From assembly GCF_001440405.1 (NCBI RefSeq), contig NZ_LLXX01000059.1, forward strand, positions 274-46,477: DNA of 46,204 bases. The letters run 5' to 3'. The DNA comes from Bradyrhizobium valentinum. GTDB taxonomy: Bacteria; Pseudomonadota; Alphaproteobacteria; Rhizobiales; Xanthobacteraceae. Below, piece by piece: positions 16,670 to 24,662 of this stretch. Position numbers and translations under genes: made by a program. Numbering within the stretch: the stretch's first letter is position 1; each line of letters starts with the position of its first letter. The notes beneath the pieces are model-generated. The model saw only the letters and a list, made by a program, of their open reading frames with translations. It ran no database searches and had not been told where the DNA came from.

Positions 16670-17482
16670 ATGGCCGAGCCCGCTTTGTCCGAGACGGATA
16701 TCGATACCGCGGGCCTTGCGGTGCGTCTGCGGGCCGTTATCAAGACCTATGAGAACGGCGTGACCGCGCTCGGGCCGCTCGATCTCGATGTCGCAAAAGG
16801 CGAATTCATCTCGTTGCTCGGGCCTTCCGGCTGCGGAAAATCGACCGCGCTCCGGTTGATCGCAGGGCTCGGCGCGCCGAGTGCAGGCACTGTGAGCGTT
16901 TCCCATCGCGTCAACAGGGCGGATGGGCGGCATCCCATCGGTTTTGTATTTCAGGAGCCGACCCTGATGCCGTGGGCGAGCGTGCGCGAAAATGTGCGCC
17001 TGCCGCTGAAGCTTGCGCACGCGACGGCGGCCGAGGCGAACAGCCGCATCGAGAACGCGCTGGCGCAGGTCGGGCTTTCCGAATTTGCCGATGCATACCC
17101 CCGTGAATTGTCCGGCGGCATGAAGATGCGGGTTTCGCTGGCGCGCGCGCTCGTCACCGACCCGGATATTCTCTTGCTGGACGAGCCGTTCGCCGCGCTC
17201 GACGAGATCACGCGCTTTCGGCTCAACAACGATCTGCTTGATCTGTGGCGCAAGCTGCACAAGACCGTCGTCTTCGTCACCCATTCGGTGTTCGAGTCGG
17301 TCTACCTGTCGCAGCGGGTGATCGTGATGACGGCGCGGCCGGGCCGTCTCGCCAGCGAGTTTCGCATCGCCACAGTGGAGCCGCGCGGAGAGGAGTTTCG
17401 GACCTCGGCGGAATATGCCGGCTATTGCCGCGCGGTCTCCAGCGCCCTGTCGCCGTCCTATTCCGGGCAGCGCAGCGCATGA
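16670..17482 (+). CDS. ABC transporter ATP-binding protein (nitrate/sulfonate/taurine/NMT1 class)
   Basis: A 270-residue importer ATPase. Walker A GPSGCGKST, Q-loop FVFQEPTLMPW, signature LSGGMKMRVSLARAL, Walker B ILLLDEPFAALDE and switch histidine FVTHSVFES are all intact. FQEPTLMPW is typical of SsuB/TauB-type subunits. The stop overlaps the permease start as ATGA, a sign of coupled translation. Works with the binding protein upstream and the permease downstream. Confidence 0.95.
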   Translation: MAEPALSETDIDTAGLAVRLRAVIKTYENGVTALGPLDLDVAKGEFISLLGPSGCGKSTALRLIAGLGAPSAGTVSVSHRVNRADGRHPIGFVFQEPTLMPWASVRENVRLPLKLAHATAAEANSRIENALAQVGLSEFADAYPRELSGGMKMRVSLARALVTDPDILLLDEPFAALDEITRFRLNNDLLDLWRKLHKTVVFVTHSVFESVYLSQRVIVMTARPGRLASEFRIATVEPRGEEFRTSAEYAGYCRAVSSALSPSYSGQRSA

Positions 17483-18267
17483 ATTCCTTCCAGAATATCG
17501 GCCGGATGCTGCTTCCCGTCGCCGTGCTGGCGGCGGGCCTTGGCTTCTGGGAACTCGTGGTGCGCGTCAACGACATCCAGCCCTACGTGCTGCCGAGCCC
17601 TTATGTCGTGTTTCAGACGCTCGTCGGTGACTGGCCGGTGCTGTCGGAATCGCTCGGCGTCACCCTGCTGACCACGCTGGAAGGCTTCATCGCTGCGGCG
17701 GTCGGCGGTGTCGCGCTGGCGCTGTTGTTCAATCAGTCCAAATGGCTGGAATATTCGCTGTTTCCCTATGCGGTGATCCTGCAGGTCACGCCGGTGATCG
17801 CAATTGCGCCGTTATTGCTGATCTATCTGCCGCAACAGACTGCGGTCATCGTCTGCGCCTGGATCGTCGGTTTCTTTCCGGTCCTGTCCAACACCACGCT
17901 CGGGCTGAATTCGGTGGACCGCAATCTGTCCGGGCTGTTTCAGCTCTACGGCGCCTCAAAGCTGCAGACGCTGCGGTACCTGAAATTGCCGGCGGCGCTG
18001 CCGTATATTCTCGGCGGCCTGCGGATCGCGGGCGGCCTGTCGTTGATCGGTGCCGTGGTCGCCGAAATCGCGGCGGGCACCGCGGGCGCCGGCTCCGGCC
18101 TTGCGTTCCGGATCGCCGAGTCCGGCTATCGCCTCAACATTCCCCGAATGTTTGCGGCGCTGTTGTTGCTGTCGGTGGCCGGGATTGTCATCTATGGGTT
18201 GCTGGCGCTAGTTTCGCATCTGGTACTACGGCGCTGGCATGAGAGCGCGCTTGGAAAGGAAAATTAA
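17479..18267 (+). CDS. ABC transporter permease (SsuC/TauC type)
   Basis: A 262-residue inner-membrane subunit with about six helices and the EAA-type cytoplasmic loop, seen as YGASKLQTLRYLKLPAALPYILGGLRIA. The start ATG at 17479 overlaps the ATPase stop; its own TAA overlaps the next ATG by one base (TAATG). The continuous overlaps from 16670 to 19957 mark one operon. Confidence 0.94.
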   Translation: MNSFQNIGRMLLPVAVLAAGLGFWELVVRVNDIQPYVLPSPYVVFQTLVGDWPVLSESLGVTLLTTLEGFIAAAVGGVALALLFNQSKWLEYSLFPYAVILQVTPVIAIAPLLLIYLPQQTAVIVCAWIVGFFPVLSNTTLGLNSVDRNLSGLFQLYGASKLQTLRYLKLPAALPYILGGLRIAGGLSLIGAVVAEIAAGTAGAGSGLAFRIAESGYRLNIPRMFAALLLLSVAGIVIYGLLALVSHLVLRRWHESALGKEN

Positions 18268-19256
18268 TGGCTGCCGCGAATACTTCGTCCGAAAAGATCG
18301 ATGTCCTGATCTACGGGCCAATCAGGCCGATTCTGGAAAACGGCTTTTCGGACCAGTTCGTCCTGCATATGGCGGAGAGCCGCGCCGACCTCGAGCGATT
18401 GACGCCCGAAACGATCGCGAAGATCCGCGGCATGGCGGTGACCTATCACATGGTGCCGGCGGACGCGAAGGCGCTGTCGCAATTTCCGAAGCTCGAGATC
18501 ATCGCGAGCTTCGGCGTCGGCTACGACCACGTCGATTCGTCTTACGCGCGCGAGCACGACATCGTCGTCACCAACACGCCTGACGTGCTGACGGAAGAAG
18601 TCGCCGACGTCGCGATGGGGCTCCTGATCGCGACTTTGCGCGAGTTCGTCAAGGCCGACCGCTATCTGCGCTCCGGCCTGTGGCAGACGCAGAACTATCC
18701 CTTGAGCGCCGGCTCGCTGCGCGACCGCCAGATCGGGATCGTCGGCATGGGTCGCATCGGCCAGGCGATCGGCCGCCGGCTTGAAGCGTCGCGCGTGCCG
18801 GTTTCCTATCATTCGCGCAACCCGTCTTCGGCCGTCTCCTACAAGCACTATCCCGACCTGATGGAAATGGCGAAGGACGTGGACACGCTGATCGTGATCG
18901 TACCCGGCGGCGCCTCCACCGCGAAGATGATCAATGCCGACGTGCTGAAGGCACTCGGGCCGCGCGGCGTGCTGATCAACGTCGCGCGCGGCTCCGTCGT
19001 CGACGAACCGGCGCTGGTCGCGGCGCTGAAATCCGGCACCATTCTCGCGGCCGGCCTCGACGTCTTCGCCAACGAGCCGAACGTGCCGGACGAATTGAAG
19101 GCCATGCAAAATGTCGTGCTGTTGCCACATATCGGCTCAGCTTCGGTGGTAACGCGCAACGCCATGGATCAGCTCGTCGTCGATAATCTGAAAAACTGGT
19201 TTGCCGGCAAGGCGCCGCTGACGCCTGTTCCGGAAACCCCGGTGAAGGGGCGCTGA
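18267..19256 (+). CDS. D-2-hydroxyacid dehydrogenase (hydroxypyruvate/glyoxylate reductase type)
   Basis: A 329-residue NAD(P)-dependent oxidoreductase of 2-hydroxy acids and 2-keto acids. The nucleotide-binding loop is GIVGMGRIGQAIGRRL. The catalytic residues are in place: Arg in NVARGSVVDE, Glu in GLDVFANEP, and His in LLPHIGSAS. The substrate-contact region KLEIIASFGVGYDHVD is also typical. Coupled to the ABC permease upstream (TAATG) and to the Inh protein downstream (TGATG), so it probably processes the imported compound or its breakdown product. Confidence 0.92.
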   Translation: MAAANTSSEKIDVLIYGPIRPILENGFSDQFVLHMAESRADLERLTPETIAKIRGMAVTYHMVPADAKALSQFPKLEIIASFGVGYDHVDSSYAREHDIVVTNTPDVLTEEVADVAMGLLIATLREFVKADRYLRSGLWQTQNYPLSAGSLRDRQIGIVGMGRIGQAIGRRLEASRVPVSYHSRNPSSAVSYKHYPDLMEMAKDVDTLIVIVPGGASTAKMINADVLKALGPRGVLINVARGSVVDEPALVAALKSGTILAAGLDVFANEPNVPDELKAMQNVVLLPHIGSASVVTRNAMDQLVVDNLKNWFAGKAPLTPVPETPVKGR

Positions 19257-19957
19257 TGTCGCTTGCGCGTTCCGGTATCGCAGTGGCAGCGCTAACGGCG
19301 CTGCTCATGCTTGCGTCGCCGTTAGCGGCGCAGGATGCTGCGAGCTTGAAGAAGGAGATGATCGGGCAGTGGGAGCTCGCTACCACCGAGCGGAGCAAGA
19401 CCTGTGTCATTACGATGAAGGCTGATACGACGCCGCAAGGGCTCAAGCTCGAGCTTGAGCCCGGATGCGCCAAAGCGTTGCCGTTCACCAAGGACATCGC
19501 GGCCTGGAATATCAAGGGGCTGGACATCGTGCGGCTGCAGGACGCCGCCGGGCAGCCGGTGATCGACTTCACCGAAGTTGAAAGCGGCATCTTCGAAGGC
19601 TTGCGGACCGGCGAGGGTGTCTACATCCTGCAGAACCTCGCCGCCGCCCGTTCGCTCGCCAAATCGATGGACCAGATGATCGGCGACTGGTCGATGGTCC
19701 GCGGCAACGGCCAGACGGTCTGCGGGCTGACGCTGACCAACACCGAAGCGACCGGCGATAATTTCCAGGTATTCCTGAAGCCGAAATGCGATCCGGCCGT
19801 TGTGGCGTTTGCGCCAAACCAGTGGCGGCTGGAGCGCGGACAGATGATCCTGATGTCAGCCAAAGGCGACACCTGGCAGTTTGAGGCAGACGACAACGCG
19901 CAGTGGCGGCGGGTGCCTGACACCGCCGACCCCCTGATCATGATCCGCGGACAATAG
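19256..19957 (+). CDS. Periplasmic protein with two AprI/Inh-like domains
   Basis: A 233-residue exported protein: signal peptide to about residue 25 (SPLAAQD), then two similar halves of about 100 residues. Each begins with a Trp motif (IGQWELATTERSKTC and IGDWSMVRGNGQTVC) and has a Cys pair, as in the small eight-strand Inh inhibitor of serralysin proteases. The true inhibitor has one domain and lies next to a protease gene; no protease is present here. It is the last gene of the ABC/dehydrogenase operon, overlapping the dehydrogenase stop (TGATG). An inhibitor function is therefore uncertain; a lipocalin-like periplasmic binding role is possible. Confidence 0.8.
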   Translation: MSLARSGIAVAALTALLMLASPLAAQDAASLKKEMIGQWELATTERSKTCVITMKADTTPQGLKLELEPGCAKALPFTKDIAAWNIKGLDIVRLQDAAGQPVIDFTEVESGIFEGLRTGEGVYILQNLAAARSLAKSMDQMIGDWSMVRGNGQTVCGLTLTNTEATGDNFQVFLKPKCDPAVVAFAPNQWRLERGQMILMSAKGDTWQFEADDNAQWRRVPDTADPLIMIRGQ

Positions 19958-20007
19958 TCCGGGGCAGGGCAGCCGGTCCGTCTCGCCCGAAATATTTCCG
20001 AAGCGCA

Positions 20008-20034
20008 TGTCGATCCGGCCGCCGCCCGATCGTC
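20008..20034 (+). promoter_or_regulatory. Candidate ECF42-type promoter for the YCII-sigma operon
   Basis: TGTCGA at 20008-20013, a 17-base spacer, then CGTC at 20031-20034. As I remember it, ECF42 sigma factors recognise TGTCGA at -35 and a CG-rich -10. The spacing is what ECF promoters need, and it lies 64 bp before the YCII start. This suggests that the sigma factor encoded two genes on activates its own operon. Confidence 0.55.
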
Positions 20035-20097
20035 GTTCCCTATAGCGAGACGGAATGGCCGGCCTGATGCCGCCAGCTCGCAGCACAGGAGTTGTTC

Positions 20098-20496
20098 ATG
20101 CGCTTCATGTCCATCGTCACTTCCCCGCAACCGATGAAGGCCCCGACGCCCGCCCTGATGGAAGCGATGGGCAAGCTTGCCGAACGCGAGATCAAGGCCG
20201 GTCGGATGGTCGACATGGGCGGGCTGACCCCGCTGCAGCAGGGGGCGCGGGTCTCGATCGAAGGCGGCAAGCTGAGGGTCACCGACGGCCCGTTCGTGGA
20301 GGCCAAGGAAGTGGTCGGCGGCTACGCCATCTTCGAGTTCCGCGACAAGGCGGAAGCGCTCGCCATGGCCAAGGAGTTCATGCAGCTTCATCTCGACCAC
20401 ATGCCCGGCTGGGAAGGCACCTGCGAGCTGCGCGCCATGGCCGGCCACGGCCTGGAAACGACCTGCGGCGACGTCGAATCTCCCGCGCACGCCTGA
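20098..20496 (+). CDS. YCII/DGPF domain protein
   Basis: A 132-residue single-domain protein of the YciI-related (DGPF) family. It shows the namesake VTDGPFVEAKEVVGGYAIFEF motif and a conserved N-terminus (MRFMSIVTSPQ). ATG at 20098 with GGAG ten bases upstream. Genes of this family are typically paired with ECF sigma factors of the ECF42 group, exactly as here. Its biochemical role is not established. Confidence 0.92.
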   Translation: MRFMSIVTSPQPMKAPTPALMEAMGKLAEREIKAGRMVDMGGLTPLQQGARVSIEGGKLRVTDGPFVEAKEVVGGYAIFEFRDKAEALAMAKEFMQLHLDHMPGWEGTCELRAMAGHGLETTCGDVESPAHA

Positions 20497-20527
20497 TGGC
20501 GCGGCAAAGCCGATCTGATCGGCGGCG

Positions 20528-21802
20528 ATGACGGCCGCCGACGTCCACCGCACCATTCTGGCGGTCTGGCGCATCGAACAGCCGCGCCTGATCACCGGCC
20601 TGTCGCGGATATTGCGCGATGTGACGCTGGCGGAAGACCTGACGCAGGAAGCCCTGGTGGCGGCGCTCGAACATTGGCCCGCCACCGGCGTGCCTGAAAA
20701 GCCCGGCGCATGGCTGATGGCGACCGCCAAGCGCCGTGCGCTCGACGATCTGCGCCGCCGCAGCATGCTCGCTCGCAAGCACGAGATGCTGATACGCGAT
20801 CTGGAGCAGGAGCAGCAGGCGATGCCCGATCCGGACGCTGGCCTGGACGATGATATCGGCGACGAACTGCTGCGGCTGATCTTCACCGCTTGCCATCCGA
20901 AATTGTCGCGCGAGGCCCGCGCGGCGCTGGCGCTGAAGATGATCTGCGGCCTGACGACGGAAGAGATCGCGCGCGCCTTCCTGCAACCGGAAGCGACCAT
21001 CGCCCAGCGCATCGTGCGCGCGAAGCGGACGCTGTCGGAATCCGGGCTCGCCTATGAAACCCCGCGCGGCGCGGAGCTTTCGGAACGGCTGGCCTCGGTG
21101 CTGGAGGTCGTCTACCTCATCTTCAACGAGGGCTACACGGCCGCCCACGGCGACGAATGGCTGCGGCCGCAGCTCTGCCACGATGCCTTGCGCATGGGCC
21201 GCGTGCTGACGCTGGTCGCGCCGCAGGAACCCGAAGCGCACGGCTTGCTCGCGTTGATGGAATTGAACGCATCGCGCACCGCGGCGCGCACGGATGCGGC
21301 CGGCGATCCGATTCTATTGATGGACCAGAACCGGGCGCGGTGGGACCGGCTTCAGATCCGCCGCGGGCTATCGGCGCTGGCGCGGGCCTGCGAACTCGGC
21401 GGCGGGCCCGGATTCTACGCGTTGCAGGCGGCGATCGTCGCCTGTCACGCCAGAGCCGCCACACCCGATGAAACGGACTGGCCGCGCATCGCAAAGCTCT
21501 ACGCCGAACTCCTGGGCCTGGTGCGCTCGCCGATCATCGAGCTCAACCGCGCGGTGGCGATCGGCATGGCCGAGGGGCCGGCGGCCGGCCTCGCGATCGT
21601 GGACGGATTGGCAGGCGAGCCTGCGCTGAAGACCTATCACCTCTTGCCAAGTGTCCGCGGCGATCTGCTTCACAGGCTCGGCCGCTTCGCGGAAGCCCGC
21701 AGCGCGTTCGAGCTTGCGTCAACGCTTGCGACCAACACGCGCGAACGCGAATTGTTGAAGCGACGCGCCACCGAGGCCGGCGGTGACGCGCCGCAGCTTT
21801 GA
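20528..21802 (+). CDS. ECF sigma factor, ECF42 type with long C-terminal extension
   Basis: A 424-residue sigma factor, more than twice the size of a minimal ECF sigma. The sigma-2 region lies at about 20-90 (LAEDLTQEALVAALEHWP, PGAWLMATAKRRALDDLRRR). Sigma-4 lies at about 125-175 (LALKMICGLTTEEIARAFLQPEATIAQRIVRAKRTL). The remaining 240 residues form the helical, TPR-like extension of ECF42 proteins (EVVYLIFNEGYTA, HALLALMELNASR-like segment, RAVAIGMAEGPAAGLAIVDGL). ECF42 members lack an anti-sigma factor; the extension and a DGPF partner are thought to control activity. Starts 31 bp after the YCII gene. Confidence 0.93.
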   Translation: MTAADVHRTILAVWRIEQPRLITGLSRILRDVTLAEDLTQEALVAALEHWPATGVPEKPGAWLMATAKRRALDDLRRRSMLARKHEMLIRDLEQEQQAMPDPDAGLDDDIGDELLRLIFTACHPKLSREARAALALKMICGLTTEEIARAFLQPEATIAQRIVRAKRTLSESGLAYETPRGAELSERLASVLEVVYLIFNEGYTAAHGDEWLRPQLCHDALRMGRVLTLVAPQEPEAHGLLALMELNASRTAARTDAAGDPILLMDQNRARWDRLQIRRGLSALARACELGGGPGFYALQAAIVACHARAATPDETDWPRIAKLYAELLGLVRSPIIELNRAVAIGMAEGPAAGLAIVDGLAGEPALKTYHLLPSVRGDLLHRLGRFAEARSAFELASTLATNTRERELLKRRATEAGGDAPQL

Positions 21803-21804
21803 TT

Positions 21805-22116
21805 TCAGATGAAACGGAACTGTGACCGTTCGCGCCTGGCGAGTTTCGGGATCGCCTGCCCGAGGATGATGTTCTTGAAGTGGTCGGTCTGCTGATGCTC
21901 GGCGAAGGCCGCTTCGCCCGCGAATACCTCGTAGAAGAAGAATTCCCGCGGCTTTGCGACGTTCTGGTGAATCTGGAACGCCTTGACGCCTGGCTCGCGC
22001 TGCGCCTGTGGCAGAAAATCCTTCAGAAGGTCCGCGACGGTACCCTCTTCGCCCGAATTGACTTCCCAGAAAGCGGTGACGACCAGGTTCTGGTTTGCGT
22101 TGTCTGTGGCAGCCAT
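21805..22116 (-). CDS. Antibiotic biosynthesis monooxygenase (ABM) domain protein
   Basis: A 103-residue ferredoxin-like dimeric alpha+beta barrel protein. The family signs are VVTAFWEVNSGEEGTVADLL, EPGVKAFQIHQNVAKPREFFFYEVFAGEAAFAEHQ and TDHFKNI. Such proteins oxidise quinols or degrade small reactive compounds without cofactor, and many are poorly characterised. ATG at 22116 has AGGAGA upstream. Its stop is 2 bp from the convergent sigma factor stop. Probably cytosolic. Confidence 0.87.
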   Translation of the reverse strand: MAATDNANQNLVVTAFWEVNSGEEGTVADLLKDFLPQAQREPGVKAFQIHQNVAKPREFFFYEVFAGEAAFAEHQQTDHFKNIILGQAIPKLARRERSQFRFI

Positions 22117-22196
22117 GGTGTTCTCCTGTGAAACATCCAGCACGCGCTCGATCTCGAGAGCTGGCGAAGCGATAACCGATTTCGTGACAAGAATGA

Positions 22197-22212
22197 TTCG
22201 ACATAAGTCGAA
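22197..22212. promoter_or_regulatory. Palindrome upstream of the ABM gene
   Basis: TTCGACATAAGTCGAA, a 6-4-6 inverted repeat 80 bp upstream of the ABM start. It is a plausible dimeric regulator site. On the ABM-coding strand it also contains TGTCGA, the -35 hexamer I proposed for the nearby ECF42 factor. No matching -10 is seen at the proper spacing, so control by that sigma factor is weakly supported. Confidence 0.35.
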
Positions 22213-22404
22213 CCGTGATGTCATGGCAAGGCCGGAACACGAGCCGAGCAAGCTGCCGATGACCTTTTGTCCGCGGGCGCGGAGCTTCTTCAGATTCCCC
22301 AGTAGCCGCCAACGTGCGCAGCGATGGCACGACAGGCGATCAATTGGGCGTTCGCGGCGCGGCTTGTTGAGGAGGGGTGTCGGTGCGTATCCGGCTGCCC
22401 GCAT

Positions 22405-23088
22405 TTACGCGGGCAGAGACGATCCGCGCTGACGGATGATCGTCCAGATCCAGCCTGCAGCGGCGAGCGCCAGGGCGGCATAAGGGGCCCAGGCTTGTGG
22501 CTCTCCCATCGTCCTGAGGGTTATGCCGCTCAGGAGGCACCAGAGAACGGGGATTGGCAGCAGCACTGGCAAAAGCCTGCCGCGGGCGAGGAGCAGAACG
22601 CCGAGCGTCGCGATCGCCGTCGGATCCGGCGCGATACCAAAGACTTCAGATGAGGCCCAGCCGCGTCCCTGCAGCGGCGCAAGCAGAGGCTGTCCGGCAA
22701 TCGCGAAGCCAAGGACGAGATATCCGATCCAGCCGGCAGGCCCGCGCCGGTCGAAGGCAAGACTATTGAGCGAGGACGCGACGATGAGCAACATGCCTTC
22801 AACGGCGAAAGCCGGCGCGACATAGGCGGCAGCCCAGTTGATGGTCGCGTAGCGCTGCCACAGGAAGGACCACCCGACGAAGATCCAAAGGATCGCGAGG
22901 ACGAGTGCGATCCAGCGTGCCCAGGTTCCTGGCCGCCACGCGATGAGCAGGATGATGATGACCCCGGTGGCGAGCGCTAGGACGTGCAGCGGCCAGAGCG
23001 CCGCATTGTGCGATTCGAACATGCGCCAGTAGACGCGCGGCGAAAACAGCAGGAAATCCTCTGCCCGATAGGTCCACCACTCCGACAT
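22405..23088 (-). CDS. DUF6064 family integral membrane protein
   Basis: A 227-residue membrane protein with about six to seven helices and the characteristic opening MSEWWTYRAEDFLLFSPRVYWR. Function is unknown for the family as far as I know. ATG at 23088 overlaps the TGA of the aldo/keto reductase gene (TGATG), so the two are translationally coupled. It could be the membrane partner of that exported reductase, but this is only context-based. Confidence 0.82.
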   Translation of the reverse strand: MSEWWTYRAEDFLLFSPRVYWRMFESHNAALWPLHVLALATGVIIILLIAWRPGTWARWIALVLAILWIFVGWSFLWQRYATINWAAAYVAPAFAVEGMLLIVASSLNSLAFDRRGPAGWIGYLVLGFAIAGQPLLAPLQGRGWASSEVFGIAPDPTAIATLGVLLLARGRLLPVLLPIPVLWCLLSGITLRTMGEPQAWAPYAALALAAAGWIWTIIRQRGSSLPA

Positions 23089-24005
23089 CAAAGAGCTTTC
23101 ACGTGGGCCGAGATGCGCTCGCGCATAGCGGGGTCCGGCATGGGACCAGCGGTGGCCGAGATGTTTTCACGGACGTGGTCGACGCGGCTGGTCGCCGGAA
23201 TGGCAACGGTAACGGCCGGGTGGGAGAGGATGAACTTCAGCATGAGCTGCGCCCAGCTTGAGGCGCCGAGTTCGGCTGCCCACTCGGGCAGCGACTTACC
23301 CTGGAGCCGCTGGGTCAGCGCACCCTGCCGGAATGGCCGATTGACGATCACGGCGATGCCGCGCTCCGACGCCAGCGGCAACAGCCGCGCCTCCGCCTCG
23401 CGGTCGACGACGTTGTAGGAGAGCTGCACGAAATCGATAGGCTCGTTCCGCATGATCTGTTCGACGAGATCGTGCCGGCGGCCTTCGGACGTGGTGATTC
23501 CAACGTAACGGATGGCACCGGCCGCCTTCATCTGGAACAGCGTCTGCAGATGCGGCTTCCAGGCGAGGAGATTGTGAACCTGAACCAGGTCGAACTTCGG
23601 CACGCCCCAGAAGCGACGCGATTGCTCGATCTGGGGCGGGCCTGCCGCGCCTGAGGACGTCCAGACCTTTTCGGCCGAGAATAGCGCGGAGGGGCGCCCG
23701 AGCTTTTGAAGGCCGTAGCCTATCACCGGTTGCGACGAGCCATACATGGGGGAGGAGTCGATCATGCGGCCGCCCGCCTCGAAGAAGGCGGCCATGACTC
23801 GAGCGCATTCATCCCTCAGCGCCGGATCATTACCGACGTTGAAGGTGATCCAGGTCCCCAGTCCGACGATCGGTATCTCCTCACGGGTCGAGGGTATAGC
23901 ACGGCGGGCGGGTTGCCCTTGCTGGGCATGCAGCGCGCTCGGCAAGAGCGCGGCTGCGGCTGTTGCCATGGAGGCTTGCAGGAACGTTCGGCGTGTGGTC
24001 CGCAT
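23088..24005 (-). CDS. Tat-exported aldo/keto reductase
   Basis: A 305-residue NADPH-type reductase carrying a twin-arginine signal (RRTFLQASMATAAAALLPSALHAQ), unusual because soluble AKRs are normally cytosolic. Catalytic tetrad elements are visible: Asp and Tyr in MIDSSPMYGSSQ, Lys in FSAEKVW, and His in LVQVHNLLAW. Later motifs are RYVGITTSEGRR and VDFVQLSYNVVD-like. ATG at 24005 has GGAG in the upstream stretch; two ATGs slightly upstream (24017, 24020) are alternatives. Together with the DUF6064 gene it forms a two-gene unit. The cofactor source in the periplasm is unclear. Confidence 0.86.
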   Translation of the reverse strand: MRTTRRTFLQASMATAAAALLPSALHAQQGQPARRAIPSTREEIPIVGLGTWITFNVGNDPALRDECARVMAAFFEAGGRMIDSSPMYGSSQPVIGYGLQKLGRPSALFSAEKVWTSSGAAGPPQIEQSRRFWGVPKFDLVQVHNLLAWKPHLQTLFQMKAAGAIRYVGITTSEGRRHDLVEQIMRNEPIDFVQLSYNVVDREAEARLLPLASERGIAVIVNRPFRQGALTQRLQGKSLPEWAAELGASSWAQLMLKFILSHPAVTVAIPATSRVDHVRENISATAGPMPDPAMRERISAHVKAL

Positions 24006-24334
24006 CCGATGCTCCATCATTGCGGCGAAGGAAACTTCCGCGCAAAAGGCGCAGAAACGCCGCCGCCAGCTCTGCAATACAAAACTGCAGATTAAGGCAT
24101 TGGATCAGATATGTAGTCGCGTCCCGAGCTCAATCTACGATGGACCGCCGATATCGCCAGGTGGAATTCGGTCCTCTCAAACTTGCGTGACCGTTCCTGC
24201 CGACGATGATATTGACCGGGCGCTGGCGATAAGCTGGCGTCGATGTGGTTGATCGAATGGCATCCGACCTCAACGCAACCGATCATCGAGCCGCACCGCG
24301 GCCAGGGCTGGCGAGCTGTTGCGAGCCCTCGCGC
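24006..24334. other. Gap of about 330 bp upstream of the reductase gene
   Basis: I see no gene, no clear hairpin terminator and no recognisable repeat here. It must hold the promoter of the leftward reductase/DUF6064 unit. Confidence 0.5.
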
Positions 24335-24523
24335 TTATTCGTCTTCGTCGGGTTCTCTGACGATCGGCGGCTGCTCGTCGTCCGGTTCGGTGTCGTTGTC
24401 TTCATCCTCGTCCTCGTCATCATCATCATCGTCATCGTTGGGGACACGCGGCGGCAGCGCGCCCATGATGGTGACGAGTCTCCAATCGGCCGCGGAATAG
24501 TTCTCAGGGATGCGCTGGGTCAT
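24335..24523 (-). CDS. Asp/Glu-rich mini-protein
   Basis: A 62-residue protein with two distinct parts. Residues 1-30 (MTQRIPENYSAADW, then RLVTIMGALPPRVPN) look like an ordinary conserved sequence. Residues 31-62 are almost wholly acidic with runs of Asp and alternating Asp/Glu, encoded by GAT/GAC/GAG triplet repeats that could expand or shrink. ATG at 24523 has AGGAG eight bases upstream, a strong site. No signal peptide. I recall similar short proteins in Bradyrhizobium genomes without assigned function. A metal- or basic-protein-binding role is conceivable. Confidence 0.7.
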   Translation of the reverse strand: MTQRIPENYSAADWRLVTIMGALPPRVPNDDDDDDDEDEDEDNDTEPDDEQPPIVREPDEDE

Positions 24524-24662
24524 GGTCGGCTCCTTTGCTGGACTTCGCGACAATCATGTGTGGCGCAAGCGGCCATTGAACCGGATTTGAGGTTCGCGCT
24601 CGAAGCCGCGGTTTCGTTCAACTCACGTAATCCAGCACGCCGCAGCATTTCTGAGCGTTACC

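Noticed and set aside
16052..17284. 410-codon leftward frame opposite the ABC transporter genes
   Set aside because: Fully overlaps the binding-protein and ATPase genes, which have intact motifs. No domain in the antisense translation.
19621..21012. 463-codon leftward frame opposite the Inh, YCII and sigma factor genes
   Set aside because: Spans three well-supported genes and their gaps; Arg/Ser-rich shadow of a high-GC coding strand.
24360..24440. Triplet-repeat DNA considered as a microsatellite or CRISPR-like array
   Set aside because: The repeat is explained by the Asp/Glu codons of the small acidic protein; there are no spacers.
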